A stretch of 64,000 bases of DNA from Humibacter albus DSM 18994 (lineage in GTDB: Bacteria; Actinomycetota; Actinomycetes; Actinomycetales; Microbacteriaceae): NCBI RefSeq assembly GCF_000421825.1, contig NZ_ATXT01000016.1, positions 248,001 to 312,000 of the forward strand, read 5' to 3'. The notes beneath the pieces are model-generated. The model made no database searches. It saw only the letters and a program-made list of their open reading frames with translations, and was not told the origin of the DNA. A program made the translations under genes and the position numbers. Below, in pieces: positions 25,071 through 36,081 of the stretch (within the stretch, counting starts at the first letter, position 1; each line of letters starts with the position of its first letter).

Positions 25071-25124
25071 CCCCGATCGTGCCGGTTCCCCCGATCGTGC
25101 CGGTTCCCCCGATCGTGGCGCTTG
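25071..25124. repeat. Tandem repeat, 18-bp unit
   Basis: CCCCGATCGTGCCGGTTC is repeated at 25071-25088 and 25089-25106, with a diverged third copy at 25107-25124. It lies in the 141-base gap between the DUF1684 gene and a downstream-facing oxidoreductase gene. Confidence 0.85.
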
Positions 25125-25190
25125 CCGCGGTAGGGCGACGACCGATCCGCGCACGATCCTGCACGGCGCGGTGAAGAGCCGCGTTCGCGG

Positions 25191-26108
25191 TCAGTGAGAT
25201 TCGATGAGGATGACCCGTCGCCCGCGTGTGTGCCCGGCCCGGCTGTCGGCGTGGGCGGCCGCGGCGTGCTCGAGGGGATAGGCCTTCTCGACCGGGATGC
25301 GCAGCTTGCCGCGCGCGATCAGGTCGACGGCTTCGGCCAGAGCTTCGAATATCGGGCCGCCGACGCCCGAGAACCGGACGCCGTGAGCCGCGGCGCTGAG
25401 GTCCGCGATCGTGATCACCGCTTCCGGGTCGCCCGTCAGATCCACCAGGTCTGGGAGTATGCCGGAGCCGACCAGATCGAGAGCTGCATCAATGGCACCG
25501 TACTGTCGCACCCGGTCGACCCAACCGTCGCCGTAGGTGGTCGCCACGGCACCGAGATCACGAAGGTAGTCCTGGTTTCCGGGACCGGCCGTGCCGATCA
25601 CCCTGATACCCCGTTCGCGGGCGATCTGCAGCACCGCCGACCCCACGCCCCCGGACGCGCCGTTGACCAGCAACGTCTGCCCGGGCTGCACGCCCACCTC
25701 GCGGAGGATGCGCAGGGCCGTCTCCACCACCGACGGATACCCGGCGGCCTCGGCGAAGGTGAGGTTCTCGGGCACCGGAGCCCACGCGAACAACACGGCG
25801 TGCTCGGCATAGGTGCTCCAACCTCGCCCGAACACGCGATCGCCTGCTTCCACCCCGTGGACTCCCTCGCCGACTTCGTCGACGATGCCGGCCGCGTCCT
25901 GACCGACGCCGGCGGGCAGACCGATCGCACCGTGGGACTCCGTTGCCGACTTCTGGAACTGCCCCTCACGGATTCGCCAGTCGACGGGGTTGACCCCTGC
26001 CGCCTGGACCGCAATGCGTACCTGGCCCCGACCGGCGTGCGGTACGGGCGCGTCAACGACCTGCAGAACCTCGGGACCGCCGAACTCGGCAAAGCTGACC
26101 TTCTTCAT
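25191..26108 (-). CDS. NADP-dependent medium-chain oxidoreductase (quinone oxidoreductase type)
   Basis: A 305-residue MDR-superfamily protein without the zinc-binding cysteines of alcohol dehydrogenases. The N-terminal GroES-like part (GRGQVRIAVQAAGVNPVDWRIREGQF) is followed by a nucleotide-binding domain with LLVNGASGGVGSAVLQIARERG at about 146-168. Members reduce quinones or enals with NADPH. It is divergent from a TetR-type repressor with a shared 69-base operator region, so it is probably that repressor's target and induced by a small molecule. The substrate is unknown. Confidence 0.88.
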   Translation of the reverse strand: MKKVSFAEFGGPEVLQVVDAPVPHAGRGQVRIAVQAAGVNPVDWRIREGQFQKSATESHGAIGLPAGVGQDAAGIVDEVGEGVHGVEAGDRVFGRGWSTYAEHAVLFAWAPVPENLTFAEAAGYPSVVETALRILREVGVQPGQTLLVNGASGGVGSAVLQIARERGIRVIGTAGPGNQDYLRDLGAVATTYGDGWVDRVRQYGAIDAALDLVGSGILPDLVDLTGDPEAVITIADLSAAAHGVRFSGVGGPIFEALAEAVDLIARGKLRIPVEKAYPLEHAAAAHADSRAGHTRGRRVILIESH

Positions 26109-26117
26109 GAAGGCAAC

Positions 26118-26168
26118 CTAACACTACTCGTTAGTCTTTTGTATTCGTTAGCGTACGCGACTTGATAT
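26118..26168. promoter_or_regulatory. TetR operator and promoter region
   Basis: TCGTTAG occurs at 26128-26134 and again 17 bases on at 26145-26151; CTAAC at 26118-26122 makes an inverted pair with the first GTTAG. A promoter for the TetR gene overlaps them: TTGTAT at 26139-26144, an 18-base spacer and TGATAT at 26163-26168, nine bases before the GTG start. Confidence 0.6.
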
Positions 26169-26177
26169 GGTATCCAC

Positions 26178-26765
26178 GTGAGTTCCGCGTCGAGCCGCCG
26201 TGAGCGCAAGAAGGCCGCGACCCGTCAGGTGATCGCCGATGCAGCGCGGCGGCTGTTCCTGGAGCGGGGCTACGAGGCCGTTGGCGTCCGCGAGATCGCC
26301 GATGAAGCCGACGTCGCCGTCACAACGCTGTTCGCGCACTTCCCGTGCAAGGAAGCGTTGGTGTTCACCCAGGACGAGGACTTCGAACGCAGCATCGTCC
26401 AGGCCGTCACAGACCGCGCGCGACACGACCCGCTCATCCCGGCACTACGTCGAGAGATCGAGGAACTCGTACGACACTGCACAACGAAGGAAGCCGTCCC
26501 TGTCTGGAGGATGGTCGACGAGACCCCCGCCCTGGGTGACTACGATGCGGCGATCAGACTGCGCCATGCCGAGTCCCTGGCCAACGCCATTGCGGCTTCG
26601 GATGATCTCGGACACAGCCGGGTGGCATGTCGCGCGATCGCGTGGTTCGCGATCGACGCCTACTCGCTCGCCCGCCAATCCGCTCGCCCGCAGGCTGCGT
26701 TGGACGAGGTCTTCCTCATGATCGGGGCCGCGTGGGATGCCTCCGGCACCCGACGACCGGACTGA
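26178..26765 (+). CDS. TetR-family transcriptional regulator
   Basis: A 195-residue repressor. The N-terminal helix-turn-helix is complete (ATRQVIADAARRLFLERGYEAVGVREIADEADVAVTTLFAHFPCKEAL, residues 12-59); the rest is a helical ligand domain with no assignable ligand. The GTG start at 26178 has no ribosome site and lies nine bases after a -10 sequence, so the message may be leaderless. It faces away from the oxidoreductase gene across likely operators. Confidence 0.9.
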   Translation: MSSASSRRERKKAATRQVIADAARRLFLERGYEAVGVREIADEADVAVTTLFAHFPCKEALVFTQDEDFERSIVQAVTDRARHDPLIPALRREIEELVRHCTTKEAVPVWRMVDETPALGDYDAAIRLRHAESLANAIAASDDLGHSRVACRAIAWFAIDAYSLARQSARPQAALDEVFLMIGAAWDASGTRRPD

Positions 26766-26870
26766 TGCGTGCCGAGTATCACCGCGGAGCGACCTCCAGC
26801 GGTCTTATCACTCACGTGTGATGCGTGACACTGGCGCGTCAGACTGTCTGATCGCAGAATTCGGGTTCCG

Positions 26871-27449
26871 CTAACCCAGGAACGCGGCGGCCGTGCGCAG
26901 GTCGTTCAGGGCGGCCAGCGCATGCGGGGCAAGCCCTTCGTCGCCGTCGCGCGCCGCTTCGGACCACGTGGCGTAACCACGCTTGAACGCGAGGACCCCC
27001 AGCTCGGCCGCGAGGTGCGCGATCGGCTCGGGCACACCCCGGTCCATCAGTGCGGTGCGCATCGCCGCGGCGAGACCGACGCTCTTGAGCGCATCGCGCT
27101 CCTGCAACTCCGCGCTCGCGGCCACGGCTGCTCTCAAGCGGGGACCCAGTTCGCGGTTCATCGGCCCCATTTCATCCGCGGCGCGCGTCAGGCCGGCGGC
27201 GACCGCTTCCAGCGGTGTGGCGTCCGTCGGTGCCCCGGTGATGCCCTCTGCCAGCAAACGGCTGAGCGTCTCTTGCCCCGCGACAAGGACCTCTCGCTTG
27301 TCGGTGAAATGCCGGAAGAAGGTGCTGCGCGTGACGCCGGCGCGTTCAGCGATCTGCGCGACCGTCGTGGCGTCGTAGCCGTTCTCTGTGAACAGATCGA
27401 CAGCGGACGCGACGAGACGTTCGCGCGCTCCCGGTTCCCATCTGGCCAC
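26871..27449 (-). CDS. TetR-family transcriptional regulator
   Basis: A 192-residue repressor with the helix-turn-helix at residues 8-52 (ARERLVASAVDLFTENGYDATTVAQIAERAGVTRSTFFRHFTDKREV). The C-terminal domain (GPRLRAAVAASAELQERDALKSVGLAAAM, LAFKRGYATW) matches actinobacterial TetR proteins that control short-chain dehydrogenases. It is divergent from an NAD-dependent epimerase-like gene, and two strong operator palindromes lie between them, so it very probably represses both genes. The inducer is unknown. Confidence 0.92.
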   Translation of the reverse strand: MARWEPGARERLVASAVDLFTENGYDATTVAQIAERAGVTRSTFFRHFTDKREVLVAGQETLSRLLAEGITGAPTDATPLEAVAAGLTRAADEMGPMNRELGPRLRAAVAASAELQERDALKSVGLAAAMRTALMDRGVPEPIAHLAAELGVLAFKRGYATWSEAARDGDEGLAPHALAALNDLRTAAAFLG

Positions 27450-27467
27450 GAGGCAATGCTATCAGCA

Positions 27468-27522
27468 TGATGAGACAGGTGTCGCATCAGCGTGCTACTC
27501 TGATGCGACAACCGTCTCATCA
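27468..27522. promoter_or_regulatory. Twin TetR operators
   Basis: Two matching palindromes: TGATGAGACA-GG-TGTCGCATCA (27468-27489) and TGATGCGACA-AC-CGTCTCATCA (27501-27522). Their centres are 33 bases apart, about three helical turns, so two dimers could bind on one face. They lie between the divergent TetR and epimerase genes. Confidence 0.85.
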
Positions 27523-27538
27523 CTCTCTTGGAGAACCC

Positions 27539-28420
27539 ATGCGCGTTTTCGTCACCGGTGGCACCGGAACCATCGGCTCCGCCGTCGTCCCTGAGCTGCT
27601 AGCCCATGGCCACACTGTTCTTGCCCTCGCTCGCTCCGACAGCTCTGCGCGAGCCCTCGCCGACGCCGGCGCCGAGCCGCTGCGCGGAGAGATCGCCGAC
27701 CTCGATGTGCTCCGCGCCGGCGCTGCCCAAAGCGACGGGATCATCAGCCTGGCCTTCAACCCGGACTACGGCACCGCCGACGGGCTTACGGCGGCCATCG
27801 CCGAGGAGAGCGCCGCGATGAAGACGCTGGGCGAGGAATTGGTCGGCACGGATCGCCCGATCGTGACCGTCTCAGGAACGCCCTGGGTCGCGGGCCGCGC
27901 CTCCACTGAGCAGGACCCGCTTCCACTCGTAGGGCCGGTGGCTGATCGGGCCCGTTCGGTCAACGCACTGCTCGCGCTCGCCTCACGCGGGGTACGCGCC
28001 TGCGCCGTACGAATGCCCCGCACCGTCCACAACCGGGGCAACGGAGGATTTGCCGGTCTGCTGGTCGAGCGGGCACGCCGAACCGGCATGGTCGGCTATC
28101 CCGGCGAGGGCGATCAACGTTGGCCGGCCGTCCACGCTCTTGACGCCGCGGTCTTGTTCCGCTTGGTGCTCGAATCGGCCTCAGCCGGCACCGCGTGGCA
28201 CGCCGTCGCCGACGAGGGCGACCGGGTGCGCGACATCGCCTCCGTCATCGGGCGGCGGCTCGATCTGCCCGTCGAACCGGTGCCGGCGGAAAGCTTCGGT
28301 CCGTTCGGCCCGATCTTCGCGATGGATCAGCCCGCTTCCAGTGCCCACACCCGCAACACCCTCGGATGGCGGCCGACGCACCCCGGACTCCTCGCCGACC
28401 TGGAAAATATCCGACCCTGA
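27539..28420 (+). CDS. NAD-dependent epimerase/dehydratase family protein
   Basis: A 293-residue extended short-chain dehydrogenase relative. The cofactor motif GGTGTIG is at residues 6-12 (VFVTGGTGTIGSAVVPELLAHGH), followed by the acidic-residue region and the C-terminal GWRPTHPGLLADL segment typical of the family. The ATG at 27539 is chosen for GGAGA upstream; the frame runs to 27467 but through the operators. It is controlled by the divergent TetR gene. The catalytic YxxxK is not evident, so the reaction is uncertain. Confidence 0.88.
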   Translation: MRVFVTGGTGTIGSAVVPELLAHGHTVLALARSDSSARALADAGAEPLRGEIADLDVLRAGAAQSDGIISLAFNPDYGTADGLTAAIAEESAAMKTLGEELVGTDRPIVTVSGTPWVAGRASTEQDPLPLVGPVADRARSVNALLALASRGVRACAVRMPRTVHNRGNGGFAGLLVERARRTGMVGYPGEGDQRWPAVHALDAAVLFRLVLESASAGTAWHAVADEGDRVRDIASVIGRRLDLPVEPVPAESFGPFGPIFAMDQPASSAHTRNTLGWRPTHPGLLADLENIRP

Positions 28421-28473
28421 CGACGCCGGCCACCGGGGGCGCGCCGGCATGCGTGTCTTACTAGAGTCGGCGC

Positions 28474-29427
28474 ATGAGCGAACAAGTACTCCGCGGATCG
28501 CAGCTGACCGGTTTCGGGCACTACCAGCCCGAGCGCGTGCTCACGAACGACGAGTTGGCCACCATGGTCGACACGACTGATGAATGGATCCGCACCCGCA
28601 CCGGAATCCGCGAGCGCCACATCGCGAACGAGACCGAGACCGTGGCATCCATGGCGACCGAGGCTGCGCGCATGGCGCTGAAGGATGCCGGGCTCGAGTC
28701 GGTCTCGCTCGTCATCGTGGCCTCGACCACGCTCAGCGACCGCACCCCGTTCACCGCCGCCCGCGTGGCGGACGCACTCGGCATGCCCGGTCCCGCCGTG
28801 ATCGACATCAACACCGCCTGCTCCGGTTTCGAGCACGCGGTCGCGCTCGCCGACCAGGCGATCCGGTCCGGGTCGGCCGACTCGGCGCTGGTGATCGGGG
28901 CAGAGCGCCTCTCGGACGTGACGGACTGGTCGGACCGGCGCACGTGCATCCTCACCGCCGACGGCGCAGGGGCTGCGGTGCTGGTGGCCTCCGACGACCC
29001 GGGGGTCTCCCCGGTCGTGTGGGGCTCGGTGCCGGGCATGACCAACGCCGTCGTGATCAGCGGCGAACCCGAGTACTTCTCGCAGGACGGCCAGGGCATC
29101 ATGCGCTGGGCCCTCACGAAGGCGGCCCCGCACGTGCGGCGTGCGCTGGATGTCGCGGGCGTCACGATCGACGACATCGACGTCGTCGCGTTCCACCAGG
29201 CCAACCTGCGACTGATCGAGCCGCTCGCGAAGTCCATCGGTGTGTCCGAGCGGCACGTGCTCATCCACGACATCGAGGAGTCCGGCAATACGTCGGCCGC
29301 GAGCGTGCCGCTCGGGCTGTCGAAGGCGTGGCATCGCGGCGAGCTGCCGCGCGGCGGACGCGCCCTGCTGTTCGGCTTCGGCGGCGGCTTCGCGTTCGCG
29401 GGCCAGGTGGTGCGGCTGCCGGTGTAA
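28474..29427 (+). CDS. Beta-ketoacyl-ACP synthase III-like protein
   Basis: A 317-residue thiolase-fold synthase of the FabH group. The catalytic triad is complete: Cys116 in NTACSGF, His241 in AFHQAN and Asn272 in ESGNTSAAS. FabH condenses an acyl-CoA with malonyl-ACP at the start of fatty acid synthesis, but housekeeping fabH usually sits with fabD and acpP; none is here. It may be a second, special-purpose enzyme for branched or exogenous acyl chains. No ribosome site precedes the ATG; TACTAG at 28459-28464 lies nine bases upstream, so the message may be leaderless. Confidence 0.9.
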   Translation: MSEQVLRGSQLTGFGHYQPERVLTNDELATMVDTTDEWIRTRTGIRERHIANETETVASMATEAARMALKDAGLESVSLVIVASTTLSDRTPFTAARVADALGMPGPAVIDINTACSGFEHAVALADQAIRSGSADSALVIGAERLSDVTDWSDRRTCILTADGAGAAVLVASDDPGVSPVVWGSVPGMTNAVVISGEPEYFSQDGQGIMRWALTKAAPHVRRALDVAGVTIDDIDVVAFHQANLRLIEPLAKSIGVSERHVLIHDIEESGNTSAASVPLGLSKAWHRGELPRGGRALLFGFGGGFAFAGQVVRLPV

Positions 29428-29504
29428 GGCTCGTCAGCCGAATCGGCGCCTCTGCCCGGGCCACGGATCGAAGGTCCGATTCTCCTCGAGGGGCTCGATC
29501 CGGA

Positions 29505-31378
<1,874 letters not shown>

Positions 31379-31407
31379 CCACCGGCTGACCACCGGCTGA
31401 CGCCCAG

Positions 31408-31478
31408 CCCCTGTTCACGTCGCGAATTCTCGGTCTCGGTATGCCGAGTTCCACCGCGCTTCGCGACTCGAACAGGGG
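31408..31478. terminator. Nested hairpin between convergent argG and glycosidase genes
   Basis: CCCCTGTTC (31408-31416) pairs with GAACAGGGG (31470-31478); after a 2-base internal loop, GTCGCGAA (31419-31426) pairs with TTCGCGAC (31460-31467). Inside lies a second stem CTCGG-TATG-CCGAG (31435-31448). It is well placed to end both converging transcripts. Confidence 0.75.
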
Positions 31479-31515
31479 ATGAGCGTCACCGCCGCTCGAT
31501 CAGAACAGGCTCCGA

Positions 31516-32721
31516 TCAGAACAGGCCGGCGCGCAGCGACTGCACGCGACGCAGCGACTGCTTGAAGTGACCCGGGTTCAGCGTGTGGTCCTGTGCCGCT
31601 GCGGTGATGGAGTCGAGCGCGTCGAAGCCCTGGTCCATGTCGCGTGCTGAGCAGAGCAGCAGGTCCATCCCCGCCTGTGCGGCCGCCAGCGCGCGGTCAC
31701 CGGTGCCGCCGAACGCCTCGAGCGCGCCCGCCTCCAACGCATCGGTGATCGTGACACCGCCGAACCCGAGCCGACCGCGCAATTCACCCTGCACGAACGT
31801 CGACGACAGACCAGCCGGGTAGACCGCATCGAGTGCTGGGTACACCGCCCACGAGGTCATGACCAGCTGCACACCGGCGTTGACGGCGGGCGTGAAGGCC
31901 GCCTCGTCGACGCTGCGCAACTCGTTCGCGGACTGAGTGAGAGTCACCGGACCGAGGTCCGTGTTCTCCTCCGCCGTCGCGGCACCGAGCCCGGGGAAAT
32001 GCTTCGCCGTCGCCGCCACGCCGGCACCCTGTTGCGCCCGCACGAAGTCGGCGCCCAGCCTCCCGGCGAGCACCGGATCCGAGCTGTACGAGCGCTCCCA
32101 CTGGTCGTCGAAGTTGCCCTCTTCGCGGAACACGTCGAGCACCGGTGCCAGGTTGAGGTTCATGCCGACGTTCCGGAGCGCGGAGGCCGCACCGGAGCCT
32201 GCGGCGGTCGCCGCGGCATCCGGATCGGCGGACAGCCCGATCTTCTTCTCAGAGAGCATCGGCTCCTGCCCGCGCAGACGTCGGATATAGCCGCCCTCCT
32301 GGTCGGTCATGAACAGCAGCGGTTCCTTGATCGGAGAGGACGCCTGTGCCGCACGCAACTGCGCCACCACGTCCGCGATCTGGGTCAGGCTCAGAATGTT
32401 CTCTCCGAAGAAGATGACACCGCCCACCTCGCCGGCGGTGATGGCATCCAGGAGGGACTGCGGGGGCGTTGCGCCGGGGTAGGAGAAGATGACGCGCTGG
32501 CCGGCCTGCTGCCGTGTCGACAGCTTCGCCCACCACGGCGGTGCAGCCGAGGCGCTCAGCGCACCCGCGCCCGCGGCTCCGGCGCCCGCTGCCGCAAGGC
32601 CGGCCACGGCACCGATGCCCGCTGCGAGCACGGTGCGGCGCGAAGGCCCGCGGCCCGGCTGAGAGAAGGCGGCCGCCCCGGATGCGGTCGGCTCGTCCGA
32701 TCGTGATGATGAGAGATTCAT
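31516..32721 (-). CDS. Tat-exported family 3 glycoside hydrolase (NagZ-like)
   Basis: A 401-residue glycosidase. The N-terminus carries a twin-arginine signal (PSRRTVLAAG at about residues 27-36) followed by a hydrophobic Ala/Gly-rich stretch, so it is exported folded. The GH3 core has LFMTDQEGGYIRRLRG, the NagZ-type KHFPGLG with catalytic-dyad region, and TDALEAGAL containing the likely nucleophile Asp. NagZ-like enzymes remove beta-N-acetylglucosamine from muropeptides or chitin. Canonical NagZ has KHFPGHG; here Leu replaces the second His, which may alter the acid/base step. AAAGGAG precedes the ATG. Confidence 0.88.
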   Translation of the reverse strand: MNLSSSRSDEPTASGAAAFSQPGRGPSRRTVLAAGIGAVAGLAAAGAGAAGAGALSASAAPPWWAKLSTRQQAGQRVIFSYPGATPPQSLLDAITAGEVGGVIFFGENILSLTQIADVVAQLRAAQASSPIKEPLLFMTDQEGGYIRRLRGQEPMLSEKKIGLSADPDAAATAAGSGAASALRNVGMNLNLAPVLDVFREEGNFDDQWERSYSSDPVLAGRLGADFVRAQQGAGVAATAKHFPGLGAATAEENTDLGPVTLTQSANELRSVDEAAFTPAVNAGVQLVMTSWAVYPALDAVYPAGLSSTFVQGELRGRLGFGGVTITDALEAGALEAFGGTGDRALAAAQAGMDLLLCSARDMDQGFDALDSITAAAQDHTLNPGHFKQSLRRVQSLRAGLF

Positions 32722-32934
32722 GCTCACTCCTTTGAGGCCCCGCGACGGTGCGGAGCACGATTCCGACATTCGACCCGCCCCCATCCGGGTGTCAAGCCGT
32801 CAGCGATATCTGCGCGAATGCGCATCGAAGGCGATGCGCGCTCCAACACCGGCCGGCCCGTGCACCCACACGGCGCGCGGGAAAGGGCCGGCACCGACTT
32901 CGCAGGGTGCCGACCCTCTCTCACGGGCGAGCTA

Positions 32935-35900
32935 TCAGCTCATCCGACGACGACGACGGATCCACACGGAGGCAGCGGCGAGCAGACCGAGCACGAGGAG
33001 CCCGAGACCGACGCCTCCGGCCGTCCAGATGTCGCTACCGGTGACGGCGAGCCCTGCAGCCGCGACCGGCGCGACCTCGACCACCTTCGCCGTCGACGGG
33101 CCCGAACTGATCGGGTCACCGCCAGGCGTGGTGCCGGTCACCGTGGCCGTGTTCGACAGCGTGCTGCCGTCGGCGAGATCCGCGGCAACGACCTTGTACG
33201 TCGCTGTGCAGTCGATCTCCGCACCCGGCGCCAGTACGCGCCCGGACGGGCACGTCACCGCCGACAGCGTGCCGTGACCGGTGAACGCACCTTCGTTCAC
33301 CTTCGGGTCACTGATGTCCACGTTGCCGCTGTTGGTGATGGCGAACGTATAGGTGATCACCTGTCCTACCGTCGTCGCCTGCTGACTGCTGGCCGACTTG
33401 ACCAACGACAACGCGGCGTGCGGGTTCGTCGTCACCGAAACGGGGTCGGAGGGCACCGGCGGGATCGTGTCGCCGCTGGGAGTGTCACCCGTCACGGTGG
33501 CAGCGTTGCTGATCGAGCCGGCATCGATGTCGGCTTGCACCACCGTGTAGGTGGCGGTGCAGGTCTCCACCTGAGTGGGTGCCAGCGTGATCGGCCCCAT
33601 CGGGCACACCAGGTTCGACAGAGTGCCATGGCCGGTGAAGCCGGTGTCGGTCACCTGCGGATCGGTGATCGTCACGTTGCCGGTGTTCGTCACCGTGAAC
33701 GTGTACGTCATCGTCTCACCCGCAGCGACGGCCTGCACGTCTGCCGTCTTCACGATCGACAACGCCGGCGAGGCGGGAATGGTCACTGTCACCGGGTTCG
33801 ACGGCACTGGGGTCAGCGGGGTGCCGTCCGGCGGAGTACCCGTCACGTCCGCGGTGTTCCTCAGCGTTCCCGCATCGACGTCGGCCTGCGTCACGGTGTA
33901 GGTCGCGGTGCACGTTTCGATCTGACCGGCCACCAGCGTGGTGGTCGGGCAGTCGATCTGCGGGAAAGCGCCGCTCCCGGAGAAGTCCGTGTCGGCGACG
34001 CCCACGGCAGTCAGCGTCACGTTGCCCGTGTTGGTGACCACGAAGGAGTACTTGACCGTCTGACCCGCCGCGGTCACCGTGGTCGGGTTCGCCGACTTCA
34101 CGACCGTGATGCCGGGAGCCGGCGGGGTCGGGATGACGATGGAGGACGGCGGAGACGTGATCGGCGTGCCGGACCCGGTCGGGGTGCCCGTCGCCGTGGC
34201 GTCGTTCGTGACCGAACCGTTGTTCACGTCCAGCTGTGTCAACGTATACGTCGCGGTGCAGATCTCCTGCTCGTTCGGAGCGAGCGTCGTCTGAGGACAG
34301 TCCGGTGCCGACATCGTGCCCGTGCCGGTGAACGTGCCCTCATCGACATGCACGTCGCCGAGCGGGACGTTGCCGGTGTTCGTCACCGTGAAGTGGTAGG
34401 TGATCGTCTGGCCGGGCATGAAGTGGTTCGAATCGGACGGGTCGGCCGACTTCACCACCGTGATCCCGGGAGCCGGTGCGGTGGTCGGCGTCGATGTCGT
34501 CGACGGGGCCGAGGTGATGGTCGTGTTGTCCGGCGTCGTACCGGTCGCGGTCGCAGAGTTGTCGACAGCACCCGCGGCGACGTCGTCGGACGTGATCGCG
34601 TAGACGGCGTTCGCCGAGCAGGTCTCGACGGCACCGGGCGCGAGCGCGGTCTGCGGGCACGTGACGGCGCCTGCCTTCGTGTCGGTCACGCCGACTCCGG
34701 TGAGCGGAACGCTGCCGGCGTTCGTGACGTCGAACGTGTACTGGATCGTGTCACCGGCATCCGTGAGACCGTCACCGTTCACGTCCACGGGGGTGCCGGC
34801 GTGCTTCACCACGGTGAGACCAGCGGGCTGCGCCGTCGTGGTCGAGGTGTTGTTGTCGGGAATCGGGTCCTTCTCGTTCGCCGTCACCGTGGCGGTGTTG
34901 ACCACGTTCGCGCCCGCGCCGGCCGCGGGAACGGTCGCGGTGATGGTGAACGTCTGCGAGTCTCCGGCGAGGGTCCGTCCGCCCACGCAACGCACGTCAT
35001 TTCCGGTGACGGTGCACGCCTGGTCCGGGGAGGCAACGCTGGTCAACGGCGCCGGCACCGTGTCATCCACCGTGAACCCGCTCGAGTTGCCCGGCCCGTT
35101 GTTGGTCGCCGTCAGGTGGTAGGTGACGGTCGCACCGGGAACGAGCGACTGGGGACCCGTCTTCACGATCGACAGATCGGTCGGCTGGCCGGGCGAGGCC
35201 GCGCCGTCGTTGTTGCCGCTGGACGGCCCGGGGCTGGACGAGACCACAGTGAACGTCGGGGATCCCGACGCCGGGTTCGTCACCTTCACCTGCGAGACCC
35301 TGCCGGTCCCGTTCTCCGAGAATCCGAGGTTCCCATTCCCGAACGTCCACGCGGCCCCGTAGCCCCCGGACGCCAGCGTCGAGGGGAAGGTGGCCACCGC
35401 CCCGTTCGTCGGATTCACCCGCACGTATCTCGAGGGGGTGTTCGTGACGCCCCAGAAGTAGCCGTCCGCGTACGTCACGTCCGACGCGTTCGTCGCCGCC
35501 GAGAGCGCGACCGTCTTCACCAGGGCTCCGGTCTTCACGTTGATGGCCAGCATGCTCGCCAAGCCGGAGTTCGTGATGTACAGGTAACCGCCGGGTCCGA
35601 ACGCACCGAGGTTGTAGCTGCCGTCGTACGTCGCGGTGCCGATCCGGGTGGTGGTTCCGCCCTGACCGATCCTGATGACCGATCCCACCGCGTACCCGGA
35701 CACAGGCGGGTTGCCCACCTGAGTGACGATGCCGTAAAGGTAGTTGTCGGCGGTGTTGTAGGAGATGGCGTTGTAGGTGAGCCGCGACGTGGCACCCTCG
35801 GGCTGGAACGAGACCGTTCCGGTCGAGTCCGTCGTCGCCTCGAACAGTCCGGTGGGGGCGTTCTGCGCCACGAACACCAACGGATCGGCGGCCGGGAACG

Positions 35901-36081
35901 GATCGCCCGGCGCTGCAGACGCCGGTGCCGGGAACAAGGCAGTACCCGCCAACACCGATCCGGTCAGCGCGAGCGCGCCCGTCCAGGCGAGCGTTCGCAG
36001 CCGTCGAGATCGAAGCCGGGGCAGCACCCCCCTTCGCTCCCCCGATGTGTGAACGGCTGCGTCTGGCCCGAATCGCCGCAC
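32935..36081 (-). CDS. DUF11-repeat cell-wall-anchored surface protein
   Basis: A 1048-residue secreted protein. A long signal peptide (about residues 1-57, ending APASAAPGD) leads a roughly 270-residue beta-propeller-like domain (DSTGTVSFQPEGATSRLTY, ATYDGSYNLGAFGPGGYLYI). Six DUF11-type beta-sandwich repeats follow, each starting with a motif like ITVVKSADP or LSIVKTADV and containing YTFTVTNTGNV. The C-terminus has LAVTG at 1011-1015, a hydrophobic helix and RRRRR, a sorting signal of the LAxTG kind used by class E sortases in Actinobacteria. The GTG start has AGGGGGAA upstream. It is probably a stalk-like adhesin or envelope protein; no sortase gene is nearby. Confidence 0.88.
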   Translation of the reverse strand: MRRFGPDAAVHTSGERRGVLPRLRSRRLRTLAWTGALALTGSVLAGTALFPAPASAAPGDPFPAADPLVFVAQNAPTGLFEATTDSTGTVSFQPEGATSRLTYNAISYNTADNYLYGIVTQVGNPPVSGYAVGSVIRIGQGGTTTRIGTATYDGSYNLGAFGPGGYLYITNSGLASMLAINVKTGALVKTVALSAATNASDVTYADGYFWGVTNTPSRYVRVNPTNGAVATFPSTLASGGYGAAWTFGNGNLGFSENGTGRVSQVKVTNPASGSPTFTVVSSSPGPSSGNNDGAASPGQPTDLSIVKTGPQSLVPGATVTYHLTATNNGPGNSSGFTVDDTVPAPLTSVASPDQACTVTGNDVRCVGGRTLAGDSQTFTITATVPAAGAGANVVNTATVTANEKDPIPDNNTSTTTAQPAGLTVVKHAGTPVDVNGDGLTDAGDTIQYTFDVTNAGSVPLTGVGVTDTKAGAVTCPQTALAPGAVETCSANAVYAITSDDVAAGAVDNSATATGTTPDNTTITSAPSTTSTPTTAPAPGITVVKSADPSDSNHFMPGQTITYHFTVTNTGNVPLGDVHVDEGTFTGTGTMSAPDCPQTTLAPNEQEICTATYTLTQLDVNNGSVTNDATATGTPTGSGTPITSPPSSIVIPTPPAPGITVVKSANPTTVTAAGQTVKYSFVVTNTGNVTLTAVGVADTDFSGSGAFPQIDCPTTTLVAGQIETCTATYTVTQADVDAGTLRNTADVTGTPPDGTPLTPVPSNPVTVTIPASPALSIVKTADVQAVAAGETMTYTFTVTNTGNVTITDPQVTDTGFTGHGTLSNLVCPMGPITLAPTQVETCTATYTVVQADIDAGSISNAATVTGDTPSGDTIPPVPSDPVSVTTNPHAALSLVKSASSQQATTVGQVITYTFAITNSGNVDISDPKVNEGAFTGHGTLSAVTCPSGRVLAPGAEIDCTATYKVVAADLADGSTLSNTATVTGTTPGGDPISSGPSTAKVVEVAPVAAAGLAVTGSDIWTAGGVGLGLLVLGLLAAASVWIRRRRRMS

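Noticed and set aside
26765-26870. Short palindromes near 26810-26855 as another TetR operator
   Set aside because: They lie in the gap between the convergent ends of the two TetR genes, far from any promoter, and the arms are only 5-6 bases long.
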